DNA from: Sphingomonadales bacterium
GTDB lineage: Bacteria; Pseudomonadota; Alphaproteobacteria; Sphingomonadales; Sphingomonadaceae
NCBI GenBank assembly: GCA_025351405.1
Contig: JANXVZ010000037.1
Coordinates: 1 to 64,000 of the forward strand
Direction of reading: 5' to 3'
Length of the DNA: 64,000 nt
Part shown: piece by piece, positions 31,006 through 40,558 of the stretch
Numbering within the stretch: position 1 is the stretch's first letter
Layout: every line of letters begins with the position of its first letter
The notes under the pieces: generated by a model
Database searches by the model: none
What the model saw: the letters and a program-made list of their open reading frames with translations, nothing else
What the model was told of the DNA's origin: nothing
Program-made: the position numbers and the translations under genes

Positions 31006-33452
31006 CAGATCTTGATCCGGGCGTTGCCGGGATCGAACAGCGGTTTCAACGAGGCAGTGACCGGCCAGCGCACGCCGGCGATCTCGATCTCATAGTCGTC
31101 GGCGCCGATGGCCCCGACAACGCCGCCATCGGGTGCGGTGACATAACCAAGGCCGCATGCCCCGCCCAGTGTCGGCGCGTACATGCCGGACCGGATGTAA
31201 CCGGCGATGCGGTCGCCCTGCCATATCGGCTCGTTGTGATAGAGCATCGGCTCCGGGGACTTGAGCAGGAACTGCACCAGCCGTTGTCGCAACCCGGCGC
31301 TTTTTTGCGCAATCAGCGCGTCCCGACCGATGAAGCCGCCAGGCTTGTCCAGCTTGACAGCAAAGCCGAGGCCGGCCTCCAGCGGCGTATCCTCGTCGGT
31401 GATGTCGTGGCCCCAGTGGCGATAGGCCTTTTCCATGCGCAGCGCATTCAGCGCGTGATAGCCGGCCAGTTTCAGCCCGAACGCTGGCCCCGCGACGACG
31501 ATGGCATCGAACACGCCGGCCATGAACTCGGTGGGAACATACAACTCCCACCCCAGTTCGCCGACATAGGTGATGCGCGAGGCGCGGACGATGGCATAGC
31601 CAAGCTCGATCTCCTGGCTCGTCGCGAACGGAAATGCCGCGTTCGACAGGTCGTTGGGGCTCAGCGATTGCAGCAGCGCCCGGGACTTTGGCCCCATGAG
31701 GGAAATGACGCCCATGCCGGAGGTGACATTGGTCAGCACGGCATGCGCCTCGGCATCGATATGGCGCTTCAACCAGTTGAAGTCGCGCGTCTCCGTTTCG
31801 GCGCCGGTCACGATGAGGAATGCGGTCGCGCTCAGCCGCGTCACGGTCAGGTCAGCCTCGATCCCGCCCTTTTGGTTGAGCCATTGCGTGTAGACCAGCT
31901 TGCCGGGTGCGACGTCGACGTCATTGGCGCAGACCTGGTTGAGCACCCGCGCTGCGTCGCGGCCCTCCAGCCGGAACTTGGCAAAGCTGGACTGGTCGAA
32001 CAGGCCAACGTCTTCCCGCACCGCCTTGCATTCGGCGGCGCACGCATCGAACCACTTCTGCCGGCCATAGCTGTATTCATATTGCGGATTGCTGCCGGGC
32101 TCGGCGTACCAGTTCGGGCGCTCCCAGCCATAGGCTTCGCCGTGGCAGGCGCCCGCTGACTTCAGCCGGTCATGGAGCGCGGACTTGCGGACGCCGCGCG
32201 CCGTTTCATATTGTTTGAACGGCCAATGCGTTGCGTACAGCAGGCCCAAGCTCTCGCTGACGCGTTCGCGCAGATATTTGCGGTTGATCTGGAACGGCAT
32301 GTTGCGACGGATATCGACCGACCAGAGATCGGCCGGCGGCAAGCCGTCACGGATCCATTCGGCCATCACCTTGCCGATTCCGCCCGCCGACTGGAGCCCG
32401 ATGGAATTGAGACCCGCAGCAACGAAACAGCCGGGCAATTCCGCACTTTCGCCAAGATGATAGCGGACGTCCGGGGTAAAGCTTTCGGGGCCGCAGAAGA
32501 ATTTCTTGATGCCGGCATGTTCCAGCGCCGGGACGCGGCGCATGGCGTCCATCAGCACGGGTTCGAAATGTTCGAAATTGCCGGCAATCTCGTCGAAGCA
32601 GAAATCTTCGGAAATGCCGTCCATGCCCCATGGGCGGGCATTGGGTTCAAAGGCGCCGACCAGCAGCTTGCCGGCATCGTATTTGTAATAGCCGCAATAG
32701 TCATAGTCGCGCAGCACCGGCAGGTCGGGGGTCAGGCCGGCAACACCTTCGAACAGCACGTAATAATGTTCGCAGGCGTGCAGCGGCGCTGCAACGCCGA
32801 TGCTGGCGGCAAGGTCGCGGGTCCACATGCCGCCGCACAGCACGACATAATCGGCGTCGATCGGCCCATCGGCGGTTTCGACGCCGGTGACGCGGTTGCC
32901 ATCGTGGCGGATGCGGGTGACCTTGGTATTTTCGAAAATCCGCACACCGCTGTTGCGCGCACCCTTGGCCAGCGCCTGGGTAATGTCGACGGCATTGGCA
33001 TAGCCGTCGCTGGGGATATGGATGCCGCCGACAATGTCGTCGACCTGGGCGATCGGGAAACGTTCCCTGATCTCCTGTGGGGTGATGACGTTGACCGGCA
33101 GGTCGAACACCTTGGCCATCGAAGCGCTGCGCTTGAGCTCCTCGAAGCGTTCGAGGTTGCTGGCCATCGAGATCGAACCGCACTGGCGATAGCCGGTGGC
33201 CTGGCCGGTTTCCGCCTCCAGCCCGCGATACAGTTCGCCGGTGTATTTCGCCAACTTGGTCATGTTGATCGATGGGCGCAACTGCCCCACCAGCCCGGCG
33301 GCGTGCCAGGTGGTGCCGCTGGTCAACTGCTTGCGTTCGAGCAGGATGGTGTCGGCCCAGCCGATCTTGCCAAGATGATAGGCGATCGAAGTGCCGATGA
33401 CACCACCGCCGACGATGACGACGCGTGCGCGCTTCGGAAGGGTGGCAGCCAT
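31005..33452 (-). CDS. Dimethylglycine/sarcosine-dehydrogenase-like flavoprotein (DAO-GcvT fusion), copy 1
   Basis: An 815-aa two-part enzyme. The N-terminal FAD-dependent DAO domain (about 8-380) has VVIVGGGVIGTSIAYHLGK and TSGTTWHAAGL, the region holding the histidine that covalently binds FAD in dimethylglycine dehydrogenase. The C-terminal half (about 430-810) is an aminomethyltransferase-like GcvT domain (DVGLFDQSSFAKFRLEG, ELGWELYVP) that binds tetrahydrofolate and captures formaldehyde as methylene-THF in known homologs. There is no signal peptide, so it is cytoplasmic. The gene lies 6 bp after the second flavoprotein gene and overlaps the Rieske oxygenase start. Expected chemistry is oxidative N-demethylation; the exact substrate is unknown. 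Confidence 0.88.
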   Translation of the reverse strand: MAATLPKRARVVIVGGGVIGTSIAYHLGKIGWADTILLERKQLTSGTTWHAAGLVGQLRPSINMTKLAKYTGELYRGLEAETGQATGYRQCGSISMASNLERFEELKRSASMAKVFDLPVNVITPQEIRERFPIAQVDDIVGGIHIPSDGYANAVDITQALAKGARNSGVRIFENTKVTRIRHDGNRVTGVETADGPIDADYVVLCGGMWTRDLAASIGVAAPLHACEHYYVLFEGVAGLTPDLPVLRDYDYCGYYKYDAGKLLVGAFEPNARPWGMDGISEDFCFDEIAGNFEHFEPVLMDAMRRVPALEHAGIKKFFCGPESFTPDVRYHLGESAELPGCFVAAGLNSIGLQSAGGIGKVMAEWIRDGLPPADLWSVDIRRNMPFQINRKYLRERVSESLGLLYATHWPFKQYETARGVRKSALHDRLKSAGACHGEAYGWERPNWYAEPGSNPQYEYSYGRQKWFDACAAECKAVREDVGLFDQSSFAKFRLEGRDAARVLNQVCANDVDVAPGKLVYTQWLNQKGGIEADLTVTRLSATAFLIVTGAETETRDFNWLKRHIDAEAHAVLTNVTSGMGVISLMGPKSRALLQSLSPNDLSNAAFPFATSQEIELGYAIVRASRITYVGELGWELYVPTEFMAGVFDAIVVAGPAFGLKLAGYHALNALRMEKAYRHWGHDITDEDTPLEAGLGFAVKLDKPGGFIGRDALIAQKSAGLRQRLVQFLLKSPEPMLYHNEPIWQGDRIAGYIRSGMYAPTLGGACGLGYVTAPDGGVVGAIGADDYEIEIAGVRWPVTASLKPLFDPGNARIKI

Positions 33453-33458
33453 TGCGTG

Positions 33459-35873
33459 TCAGCCCTTCATCCGGGCGTTGTCGGGGTCATAGGCGGGGTG
33501 TTCGAGCACCGTCGCAGGGCAGCGCCGGCCCTGGATGACGATATCGAACATCGTCCCCGGCGCCGCATTTTCTGGTGGCACTGCGGCGAAAAACAGGCTC
33601 TTGCCCACGCGATGGCCATAGCCGCCCGATGTGGTCATGCCGATGCAGCGGTCTCCCTCCATCACCGGCTCGGCGCCGCGTGCATCGGTATCGGTGGCGG
33701 CCATCTCCCCATAGACGATGCGCATCCGGTCGGGGGCGTCGAGCGTCGCCTGCCGGCCGACAAAGTCATCCTTCTTGAAGGCGATGAAGCGGTTCATGTC
33801 CGCCTCGATCATCGTCAATTCGTTGGTCAGCTCGTTGCCCCAGGCCTTGTAGCCTTTTTCCATGCGCATCGTGTTGACGGCATAAAGCCCGTAGTTGGCG
33901 ATGCCGAAATCCTGCCCCGCGGCCCAGATGGCGTCGTAGAGCGGCAGCATGGCATCCATCAACGGGTGCAGTTCCCAACCCAGTTCCCCGACATAGGAAA
34001 CCCGCAGCGCCCTTACCCGGTGTCCGGCAATGGTGATTTCGCGCCCGCTGAGCCAGCGAAACCCCTCATTCGACAGGTCTGCATCGGTTAACCGCGCCAA
34101 CACATCGCGCGATCGCGGCCCGCTGAGCACGAGAACGCCGCGCGCTTCGGTCACGTTGCGGATGCGCACCTGCTCATCGGGGTGTTTCGATTGCATCATC
34201 AGGTCGAAGTCGCGCAACTCCGCAGCGGCGGCGGACAGGCAGTAGAAATGATCGTCGGCGAGCCGGGTCACGGTCATTTCGCCCTGGATGCGCCCGCCGC
34301 GCGACAATGGATGGACAAGGCCGATGCCACCGGCCTTGCGCGGCATGCGATTGGCGCAGATGCGGTCGAGAAACGCCTCGGCATCGGGTCCGGTAACGTC
34401 GTATTTGGCAAAACCGGTAAGATCGAGCACGCCGACCCGCTCCGCCACGGCGCGGACCTCGTCCTTGACGACATCAAAGACGTTGCTGCGAGCATAGCCG
34501 GAAACTTCCGTGCGGCCATCGATCGAAAACCATTTCGGGCGTTCCCAGCCAAAGGTTTCCGTATGGACGGCGCCCTGCGCGAGCAGACGATCGTGCAGGG
34601 GGCTGGTCTTGCGCGGCCGACCATCGGGCTCCTCCTCGCCCGGCAGCCGGGTGGTGAAGGTCAGCCGGTAGTCGAGAAAGACTTTCTCCCGTGAATAGTC
34701 TTCATCGGCAAAGGCGCCATAGCGGCGCGGGTCGAACTCCGTCATGTTGATATCGGCGTCGCCGAACACCATCCATTGCGCCAGATATTTGCCGGCCCCG
34801 CCACCCTGGGCGATGCCGAATGAAGTGCCGCAGCAATGCCAGAAATTGGTCAGCCCCGTCGCCGGCCCCAGCAGCGGGCCGCCGTCCGGAGTATGCGGGA
34901 TGGCACCGTTTATAACACGGCGGATGCCGACTTCGCCAAGGATCGGCATCCTTTCGACGGCGCGTTCCAGCCATTTGCCGATCCGGTCGAGATCGTCGCC
35001 GAACAACTCGCTGGTCGATTCCCATTCGGGCATACCCTTGGGGGCCCAGGCTTCCTTCAGACCGATATTCTCGTAGATGCCGATGAGCCCGCTTTTCTGT
35101 TCCTGGCGAAAATAGCCCGATACATAGGGGCAGCGCATCACCGGGATTTCCTCCGACCGGTCCATGAAAGCCTGGATCGGATCGGTGACGACGTAATGGT
35201 GTTCCATGTTGGTGACGGGAATGTCGATGCCGGCCATCTGCGCCACCTGCCGGGCATAACAACCCGCGGCATTGACGACGATTTCCGCCCGGATGACGCC
35301 GTTTTCGGTCGCCACATCCCATTCCCCCGACGGCAACTGGCTAAGGCCGGTGACACGGTTCTTGCGGATGATCGTCGCGCCCATTGCCCGCGCGCCGATG
35401 GCCAGCGCGTTGCAGATCCCCGATGGATCGGCGTGCCCATCGGAGGTGGTATGCGCCCCGGCGATCACGCCATCGGTGGTCAGGAACGGGTTGATCCGGC
35501 GAATTTCGGCGGGGTCGATGATCTCCATGTCGAAGCCGATGATCTTGGAATAGCCGTGAATATATCGGAGCCACGCCAATTCGCGATCGTTGGTGGCCAG
35601 CCTGATGCCGCCGGATTTGTGCCAGCTCACATACTGGCCGGTCAGGCCTTCCAGGCGTGGATACAGGTCGTTGCTGTAGGCGTGGATCTTGGCAAGGTTG
35701 TAGCTGCCGGTGATGTTGGGGCATTGTCCGGCGGCGTGCCAGGTCGAGCCCGAGGTGAGTTCGTCCTTTTCGATGAGGATGCTGTCGGTCCAGCCGAGCT
35801 CGGCAAGGTGATACAACAGGCTGGCACCCATGATGCCGCCGCCGATGATGACCACACGCGCCTGTGTCTTCAT
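33459..35873 (-). CDS. Dimethylglycine/sarcosine-dehydrogenase-like flavoprotein (DAO-GcvT fusion), copy 2
   Basis: An 804-aa paralog of the downstream gene: ARVVIIGGGIMGASLLYHLAE for FAD binding, TSGSTWHAAGQ at the flavin-histidine position, and a C-terminal GcvT-like half with GVLDLTGFAKYDVTGPDAE and SYVGELGWELHP. The ORF track start adds 34 residues with a hydrophobic stretch. The ATG at 35873 is preferred because it gives the family N-terminus and leaves 104 bp for promoters before the divergent LysR gene, whereas the longer version would leave 2 bp. It is first in the minus-strand unit. Two dissimilar copies suggest two successive demethylations rather than a simple duplicate. Confidence 0.87.
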   Translation of the reverse strand: MKTQARVVIIGGGIMGASLLYHLAELGWTDSILIEKDELTSGSTWHAAGQCPNITGSYNLAKIHAYSNDLYPRLEGLTGQYVSWHKSGGIRLATNDRELAWLRYIHGYSKIIGFDMEIIDPAEIRRINPFLTTDGVIAGAHTTSDGHADPSGICNALAIGARAMGATIIRKNRVTGLSQLPSGEWDVATENGVIRAEIVVNAAGCYARQVAQMAGIDIPVTNMEHHYVVTDPIQAFMDRSEEIPVMRCPYVSGYFRQEQKSGLIGIYENIGLKEAWAPKGMPEWESTSELFGDDLDRIGKWLERAVERMPILGEVGIRRVINGAIPHTPDGGPLLGPATGLTNFWHCCGTSFGIAQGGGAGKYLAQWMVFGDADINMTEFDPRRYGAFADEDYSREKVFLDYRLTFTTRLPGEEEPDGRPRKTSPLHDRLLAQGAVHTETFGWERPKWFSIDGRTEVSGYARSNVFDVVKDEVRAVAERVGVLDLTGFAKYDVTGPDAEAFLDRICANRMPRKAGGIGLVHPLSRGGRIQGEMTVTRLADDHFYCLSAAAAELRDFDLMMQSKHPDEQVRIRNVTEARGVLVLSGPRSRDVLARLTDADLSNEGFRWLSGREITIAGHRVRALRVSYVGELGWELHPLMDAMLPLYDAIWAAGQDFGIANYGLYAVNTMRMEKGYKAWGNELTNELTMIEADMNRFIAFKKDDFVGRQATLDAPDRMRIVYGEMAATDTDARGAEPVMEGDRCIGMTTSGGYGHRVGKSLFFAAVPPENAAPGTMFDIVIQGRRCPATVLEHPAYDPDNARMKG

Positions 35874-35977
35874 GTGATTGCCGGCCCCCGCTATCGCCTG
35901 CGCCACAGTAACGGCGGCGATTGCTGCAAAGCAAATCACCAGATAAGGGGGTTTGGCCATAATGGATTTATGCATCG

Positions 35978-36916
35978 ATGCCGGACCGATCGACCATTAC
36001 CGGGTTGCCGACGCTGGCGTGGTTGCGGGCTTTCGAGGCTGCGGCGCGCACCGAAAGTTTTACGGCAGCGGCGCGTGAACTGGGGCTGACCCAGGCCGCG
36101 ATCAGCTACCAGGTTCGGGCGCTCGAGGATTATCTGGGCTGCGCGATGTTCGACCGGCTGCCGCGCGGTGTCCGGTTATCGGCAATGGGCATTGCCTATC
36201 TGGCGCCGGTGCGAAAGGCCTTTGACGACCTTGCGATTTCGACGGTGGGCCTGTTCGGCGCCAACGACAGGGTCAGCCTGTCGGTGCTGGCGCCGGTGTC
36301 GTTCGGATCCTTGTGGCTGGCACCGCGACTGCCGGGATTCCTGGCACGCTATCCCGCCATCGAAGTGCGGCTGTCGGCAACCATCTGGGGCAATACCGCT
36401 CCCAGCGCGTCGGTCGACCTGGAAGTGCGTTATGGCGAGGGGAAATGGAGCGGGCATTTGTGCGAACCGCTGATCCGGCAGGACATGGTCGTCGCTTGCA
36501 GCCCCGATTTCGTGCAGCGGGCGGCGTTGGGCCTGGGCACCAACGGCGATATCGCCGCGCTGGTAAAGGGCCGGATGATCCACATCATGGGCCATGAGAA
36601 CCACTGGCTGGCGTTCGCCGCCGCGCACGGAATAGCCGACATGGTGCAGACACCGGGGTCTGCACCGGGGCCGACAGTCGACACGACGATCGCCGCCCTC
36701 GAACTCGCCGCCAGCCACGCCGGCTGCGTCATTACCCACCCGCTGTTCCTCGCCGGTTATCTCGCCAGCGGCCGCCTGGTGGTCCCATCCGCGCTGTCGT
36801 GTCCCGATGACCAGGGCTTTCATGTCCTCACCCCGGAACGACCCCAGCGCACCCGCCGCGAAGTCCATGTCTTTCGGGAATGGCTGAAGGAGACGGCAGC
36901 CTCCGAGCCGCATTGA
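35978..36916 (+). CDS. LysR-family transcriptional regulator, GcvA-like
   Basis: A 312-aa LysR regulator. The N-terminal winged helix (about 10-70: LAWLRAFEAAARTESFTAAARELGLTQAAISYQVRALEDYLG) is followed by a periplasmic-binding-like effector domain. The SYQVRALE and FDRLPRGVRLS features match the GcvA group that controls glycine cleavage and related C1 genes. It is divergent from the FAD-FAD-Rieske unit, the classic arrangement for a LysR that autoregulates and activates its neighbour; the binding site should lie in the 104-bp gap. The effector is likely the pathway substrate or an intermediate, by inference. Confidence 0.9.
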   Translation: MPDRSTITGLPTLAWLRAFEAAARTESFTAAARELGLTQAAISYQVRALEDYLGCAMFDRLPRGVRLSAMGIAYLAPVRKAFDDLAISTVGLFGANDRVSLSVLAPVSFGSLWLAPRLPGFLARYPAIEVRLSATIWGNTAPSASVDLEVRYGEGKWSGHLCEPLIRQDMVVACSPDFVQRAALGLGTNGDIAALVKGRMIHIMGHENHWLAFAAAHGIADMVQTPGSAPGPTVDTTIAALELAASHAGCVITHPLFLAGYLASGRLVVPSALSCPDDQGFHVLTPERPQRTRREVHVFREWLKETAASEPH

Positions 36917-37087
36917 TCTGCGCATGGCGTCGAACCCCCAAGGAAATTTGGTGGTTGGCCCAAATTTTTCATTTGTGGGGCGCTGCACCTGCCTCTTTAA
37001 ACGCAAGTCATGGGGGTATGATTTTTCCTGCCTCCCGCGGCATTGGGACAGGCCTGGCGCCTGGCTCGAATCGATGAGCAGCAACAT

Positions 37088-38041
37088 ATGAAAATCGGTT
37101 TTATCGGCCTCGGCAATGTCGGCGGAAAGCTTGCCGGCAGCCTTGTCCGCAACGGCCACGACGTCACCGTCCGCGATCTTGATCCTGCGCTGGTGGCCGA
37201 ATTCGTCGCCCGCGGTGCCTCGGCGGCGGATTCGCCCGAGGACATGGCGCGCAAGGTCGACCTCATCATCACCTGCCTGCCGTCCCCCGCTGCCAGTGCC
37301 GTGGTTGCAGAAGGTCCGGACGGCTTCCTGAAGGAGATGCGGCCCGGCAAGGTCTGGCTGGAAATGAGCACCACCGATCATGCCGAGGTGTTGCGCCTTG
37401 GCAAGCTGGTCGAAGATCGCGGTGCCATGTTCATGGAATGCCCGGTTTCCGGCGGATGCCATCGTGCCGATACCGGCAACATCGCGATCTTTGCCGGCGG
37501 CCCGCGCGCCGCCTTCGAATATGTGCTGCCGGTGCTGACGACGCTGGGCCGTCGCATCCTGCATACCGGCGAACTCGGCACCGCCTCGCAGTTGAAGGTG
37601 ATGACCAACTACCTGTGCACCGTGCACCTGGCGGCGCTGGCCGAAGCCTTGACGACGGCAAAGGTCGTCGGGCTCGACATGAATACCACCTATGAAGCGA
37701 TCCGCATTTCCTCGGGCAATTCCTTTGTCCATGAAACCGAATCGCAGGTCATCCTCAACGGCAGCCGTGACATCAATTTCACCATGGACCTCGTCATCAA
37801 GGACGTTGGCCTGTTCGACAAGCTGGCAAGCGATCACGGTGTCCCGCTGGAAATTTCACCGCTCGTCCTCGATATCTTCCGGGATGGGCAGGAACGCTAT
37901 GGCCCGCGGGAACATTCGCCCAACATCATCCGCCGGCTGGAGGAGGCCACGGGGGTCAAGGTGCTGGGGCAGGGGTTCCCGGCCGACATCGTCGATGATG
38001 AACCCGAAGAACCCGGCTATGAAGTCGTGGCGCGGCGCTGA
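37088..38041 (+). CDS. NAD(P)-dependent beta-hydroxyacid dehydrogenase (3-hydroxyisobutyrate dehydrogenase family)
   Basis: A 317-aa oxidoreductase. The Rossmann motif is GFIGLGNVGGKLAGSLVRNGH (4-24); the substrate-binding loop ECPVSGGCHRADTGNI (about 117-132) and the catalytic Lys in SQLKVMTNYL follow. The family oxidises 3-hydroxyacids (3-hydroxyisobutyrate, tartronate semialdehyde, beta-hydroxyacids). The ORF track begins 15 codons early; the ATG at 37088 starts the family-like MKIGFIGLG. The next gene, an aldehyde dehydrogenase, starts 3 bp after the stop, so the two are an operon that could handle an alcohol-aldehyde-acid sequence. The 171 bp upstream is AT-richer but shows no clear site. 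Confidence 0.88.
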   Translation: MKIGFIGLGNVGGKLAGSLVRNGHDVTVRDLDPALVAEFVARGASAADSPEDMARKVDLIITCLPSPAASAVVAEGPDGFLKEMRPGKVWLEMSTTDHAEVLRLGKLVEDRGAMFMECPVSGGCHRADTGNIAIFAGGPRAAFEYVLPVLTTLGRRILHTGELGTASQLKVMTNYLCTVHLAALAEALTTAKVVGLDMNTTYEAIRISSGNSFVHETESQVILNGSRDINFTMDLVIKDVGLFDKLASDHGVPLEISPLVLDIFRDGQERYGPREHSPNIIRRLEEATGVKVLGQGFPADIVDDEPEEPGYEVVARR

Positions 38042-38044
38042 ACG

Positions 38045-39550
38045 ATGGTTGGTGCGGTGCCCGCCAGCCACACCGAGTGGCGCGCCCGCGCCGCAGCATT
38101 GCGCATCGAAAGCGGGCTGTTCATCGATGGTCACAGCGTCGCCGCGGCGGACGGCGCGACACTCGCCGTGATCAACCCGGCGACCGGCGCCACAGTTGCC
38201 GAGATGGCGTGCGGTGGCGCGTCGGATGTCGATCGCGCCGTTGCCAGCGCAAGGGCGGCGTGGGACGATGGCCGCTGGCGGCACATGGCGCCCCGCGATC
38301 GCATGGCGGTGTTTCGCCGCTTTGCCGACCTGGTGGAGGCCAACGCCGCCGAGCTGGCGCTGCTCGAAACGATCGCCATGGGCAAGCCGATCAACGACGC
38401 ATTGGGCGTCGACATTCCCGAAGCCGTGGTCACCATCCGCTATTTCGGGGAATGTATCGACAAGATCGCCGGCAGCGTCACCAATACGGCGCACAACGCC
38501 CTGCACATCGTCGCGCGCGAGCCTATCGGCGTCATCGGCGCTATTTCCGCCTGGAACTACCCGCTGCTGATGGCGACATGGAAGATCGCCCCGGCCCTGG
38601 CGGCGGGCAATTGCGTCGTGCTGAAGCCCGCCGAACGCGCACCGTTGTCGTGCGTCAGGCTGGCGCAATTGTTCATCGATGCGGGTGGGCCGCCGGGGGT
38701 GTTCAATGTCGTCAACGGTCGCGGTCCGGAGGCCGGGCGCGCCCTGGCACTGCACCCGGACGTCGCCAAGATCAGCTTCACCGGGTCGACCGCCACTGGC
38801 AAGCAGTTGATGATCCATGCCGGCGAATCCAACCTGAAGCGGGTGTCGCTCGAAACCGGCGGCAAGAGCCCCCAGATTGTCCTGCCCGATGCCGATCTCG
38901 ATGTCGCTGTCGATGCAGCGGTGCGCGGCATTTTCGACAACAGCGGCCAGGTCTGCAACGCCGGCTCGCGGCTGCTGGTCCACGAGGCGATCCACGACGA
39001 GTTCATCGCGCGCTTTACCGATCGTGCCGCCGCACTTTATGCGCCGGGTGACCCGCTCGACCCGGCGACCAGCCTTGGCCCGCTGGTGGCGCGCGCCCAC
39101 CAGCAGGCGGTGCTCGGCTGGATCGACAAGGGTATCGCGTCCGGCGCCTGTCTCGAGTTCGGCGGCACCGTCGACCCGACGCGTCCGCAGGGCGCCTATG
39201 TCCTGCCGACGCTGTTCAGCGGCGTCCGGCCCGACATGGCGGTTGGCCGCGAGGAGATATTCGGGCCGGTGGCGGCGCTGTTCAAATTCCGCAACGAGGC
39301 CGAAGCCATCGCACTGGCCAATGATTCGCCCTATGGCCTTGCCGCCAGCATCTGGACCGCAGACCTGAAGCGCGCCCATCGCATGGTCAAGGCGCTGGAG
39401 GCCGGCGTCATCTGGGTCAATTGTTTCGGCGATGGCGACATGACCCAGCCGTTCGGCGGCTACAAGCAATCGGGAAACACCCGCGACAAGTCGCTGGAAT
39501 GTATCGCTGGCTACATGCAATCCAAATCGGCGTGGTTCGCGCTCGATTAG
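38045..39550 (+). CDS. Aldehyde dehydrogenase family protein
   Basis: A 501-aa NAD(P)-dependent aldehyde dehydrogenase. Key elements are SAWNYPLLMATWKIAPALAAGN (cofactor region), FTGSTATGKQL, catalytic Glu in SLETGGKSPQ and catalytic Cys in NSGQVCNAGSR. EEIFGPV and the C-terminal NCFGDGDMTQPFGGYKQSG follow, the latter resembling PuuC/betaine-aldehyde-type enzymes. Length is normal and there is no signal peptide. It is coupled to the upstream beta-hydroxyacid dehydrogenase (3-bp gap) and convergent with a LysR gene. It probably oxidises an amino- or hydroxy-aldehyde from the catabolic region; the substrate is not determinable. Confidence 0.9.
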   Translation: MVGAVPASHTEWRARAAALRIESGLFIDGHSVAAADGATLAVINPATGATVAEMACGGASDVDRAVASARAAWDDGRWRHMAPRDRMAVFRRFADLVEANAAELALLETIAMGKPINDALGVDIPEAVVTIRYFGECIDKIAGSVTNTAHNALHIVAREPIGVIGAISAWNYPLLMATWKIAPALAAGNCVVLKPAERAPLSCVRLAQLFIDAGGPPGVFNVVNGRGPEAGRALALHPDVAKISFTGSTATGKQLMIHAGESNLKRVSLETGGKSPQIVLPDADLDVAVDAAVRGIFDNSGQVCNAGSRLLVHEAIHDEFIARFTDRAAALYAPGDPLDPATSLGPLVARAHQQAVLGWIDKGIASGACLEFGGTVDPTRPQGAYVLPTLFSGVRPDMAVGREEIFGPVAALFKFRNEAEAIALANDSPYGLAASIWTADLKRAHRMVKALEAGVIWVNCFGDGDMTQPFGGYKQSGNTRDKSLECIAGYMQSKSAWFALD

Positions 39551-39553
39551 TCC

Positions 39554-40483
39554 CTAGGCGCGGGTGGCGACCGTTTCCGCGGCGTTGGCGGCAACCCAGT
39601 CCATGAAGGTGCGCACTCTCAGATTCTCCCGCATCTCCTTGCGGCAGATGAGTCCCCAGCCGCCAGGGCAGCGCGTACGGTGATCGACCGGCATCACCAG
39701 GCGCCCGGCGGCGAGATCGCTGCCGACGAACGGGCCGTTGACCAACGCGATGGCTTCGCCGTCCAGCGCCATCTCGAGCGCCACCGCCAGTGTATCGACG
39801 ACCAGATACGGTGACGACGGGTCAAAGCCGACGCCGGCGGATTCGAACCAGCTGTTCCAGTTGCGCACTTCGGTATAGACCGCGACCAGCGGCTGCTCGA
39901 GCAAGTCCTCGACCATGGGTTTGCGCGGCATCCTCGCCAGCAACTGTGGGCTGCACACCGTCAGCAGGGAATAATCGAACAACGGGATCCAGTGGAACCG
40001 CGCAGGATCGGGCAGGGTCTCGCAATAAACCAGGCCGACATCGGCGTGGACCTCGTCGAATTCCCATTCCACCGCGCAGGTGCTCAGTGTCAGCTTCATG
40101 CCCGGATGATCGGCGAGGAAGTGCGGCACCCGCCGCGCCAGCCAGCGGATCGAAGCGGTGACATAGGTCTGCACGCGCAAGGGCTTGTCGGTAGCGCTGC
40201 GATGCACCGCCTCGACCCCCTCGATGAGCGATTCGAACGCCGCCCGGACATAGGGATAGAATACGCGCCCCTGTTCGGTCGAAATGATGTGGCGGCCTTC
40301 CTGTGCGAACAGGTCGACGCCCAGCGCATCCTCGATCAGCTGGACCTGGTGGCTGATCGCCGGATGCGTCAGGCAAAGCTCGTCGGCGGCATCGCGGATG
40401 CTCTGGCGTCGTGTCGCGGCCTCGAAACCCTTCAGCGCCTTTAAGGGTGGCAACCGATGCAGATCGATCCTGGTTTGCGACAC
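39554..40483 (-). CDS. LysR-family transcriptional regulator
   Basis: A 309-aa LysR regulator with the N-terminal HTH PPLKALKGFEAATRRQSIRDAADELCLTHPAISHQVQLIED and an effector domain beginning near 90. The GTG at 40483 is preferred over the track start 18 codons upstream: GGGGGAA lies 6-7 nt before it and the sequence VSQTRIDLHRLPPLKAL fits GcvA-like homologs. It lies 75 bp downstream of the GMC oxidoreductase stop in the same direction, so it may be the sixth gene of the receptor-to-oxidoreductase operon or have its own promoter. It is convergent with the aldehyde dehydrogenase. It likely controls one of these units. Confidence 0.88.
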   Translation of the reverse strand: MSQTRIDLHRLPPLKALKGFEAATRRQSIRDAADELCLTHPAISHQVQLIEDALGVDLFAQEGRHIISTEQGRVFYPYVRAAFESLIEGVEAVHRSATDKPLRVQTYVTASIRWLARRVPHFLADHPGMKLTLSTCAVEWEFDEVHADVGLVYCETLPDPARFHWIPLFDYSLLTVCSPQLLARMPRKPMVEDLLEQPLVAVYTEVRNWNSWFESAGVGFDPSSPYLVVDTLAVALEMALDGEAIALVNGPFVGSDLAAGRLVMPVDHRTRCPGGWGLICRKEMRENLRVRTFMDWVAANAAETVATRA

Positions 40484-40558
40484 GGTTCGTTCCCCCTGCG
40501 GAACGGACAAGTCTATGGCGATCCGGCCGGGGCGCAATCGGTCAATTTATTTTATCGG

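Noticed and set aside
36960-36990. CCCAAAT/ATTTGTGGG pairing downstream of the first LysR gene as a terminator
   Set aside because: The stem has an unpaired base and weak A/T pairs, and the T-run is in the loop rather than after the stem.
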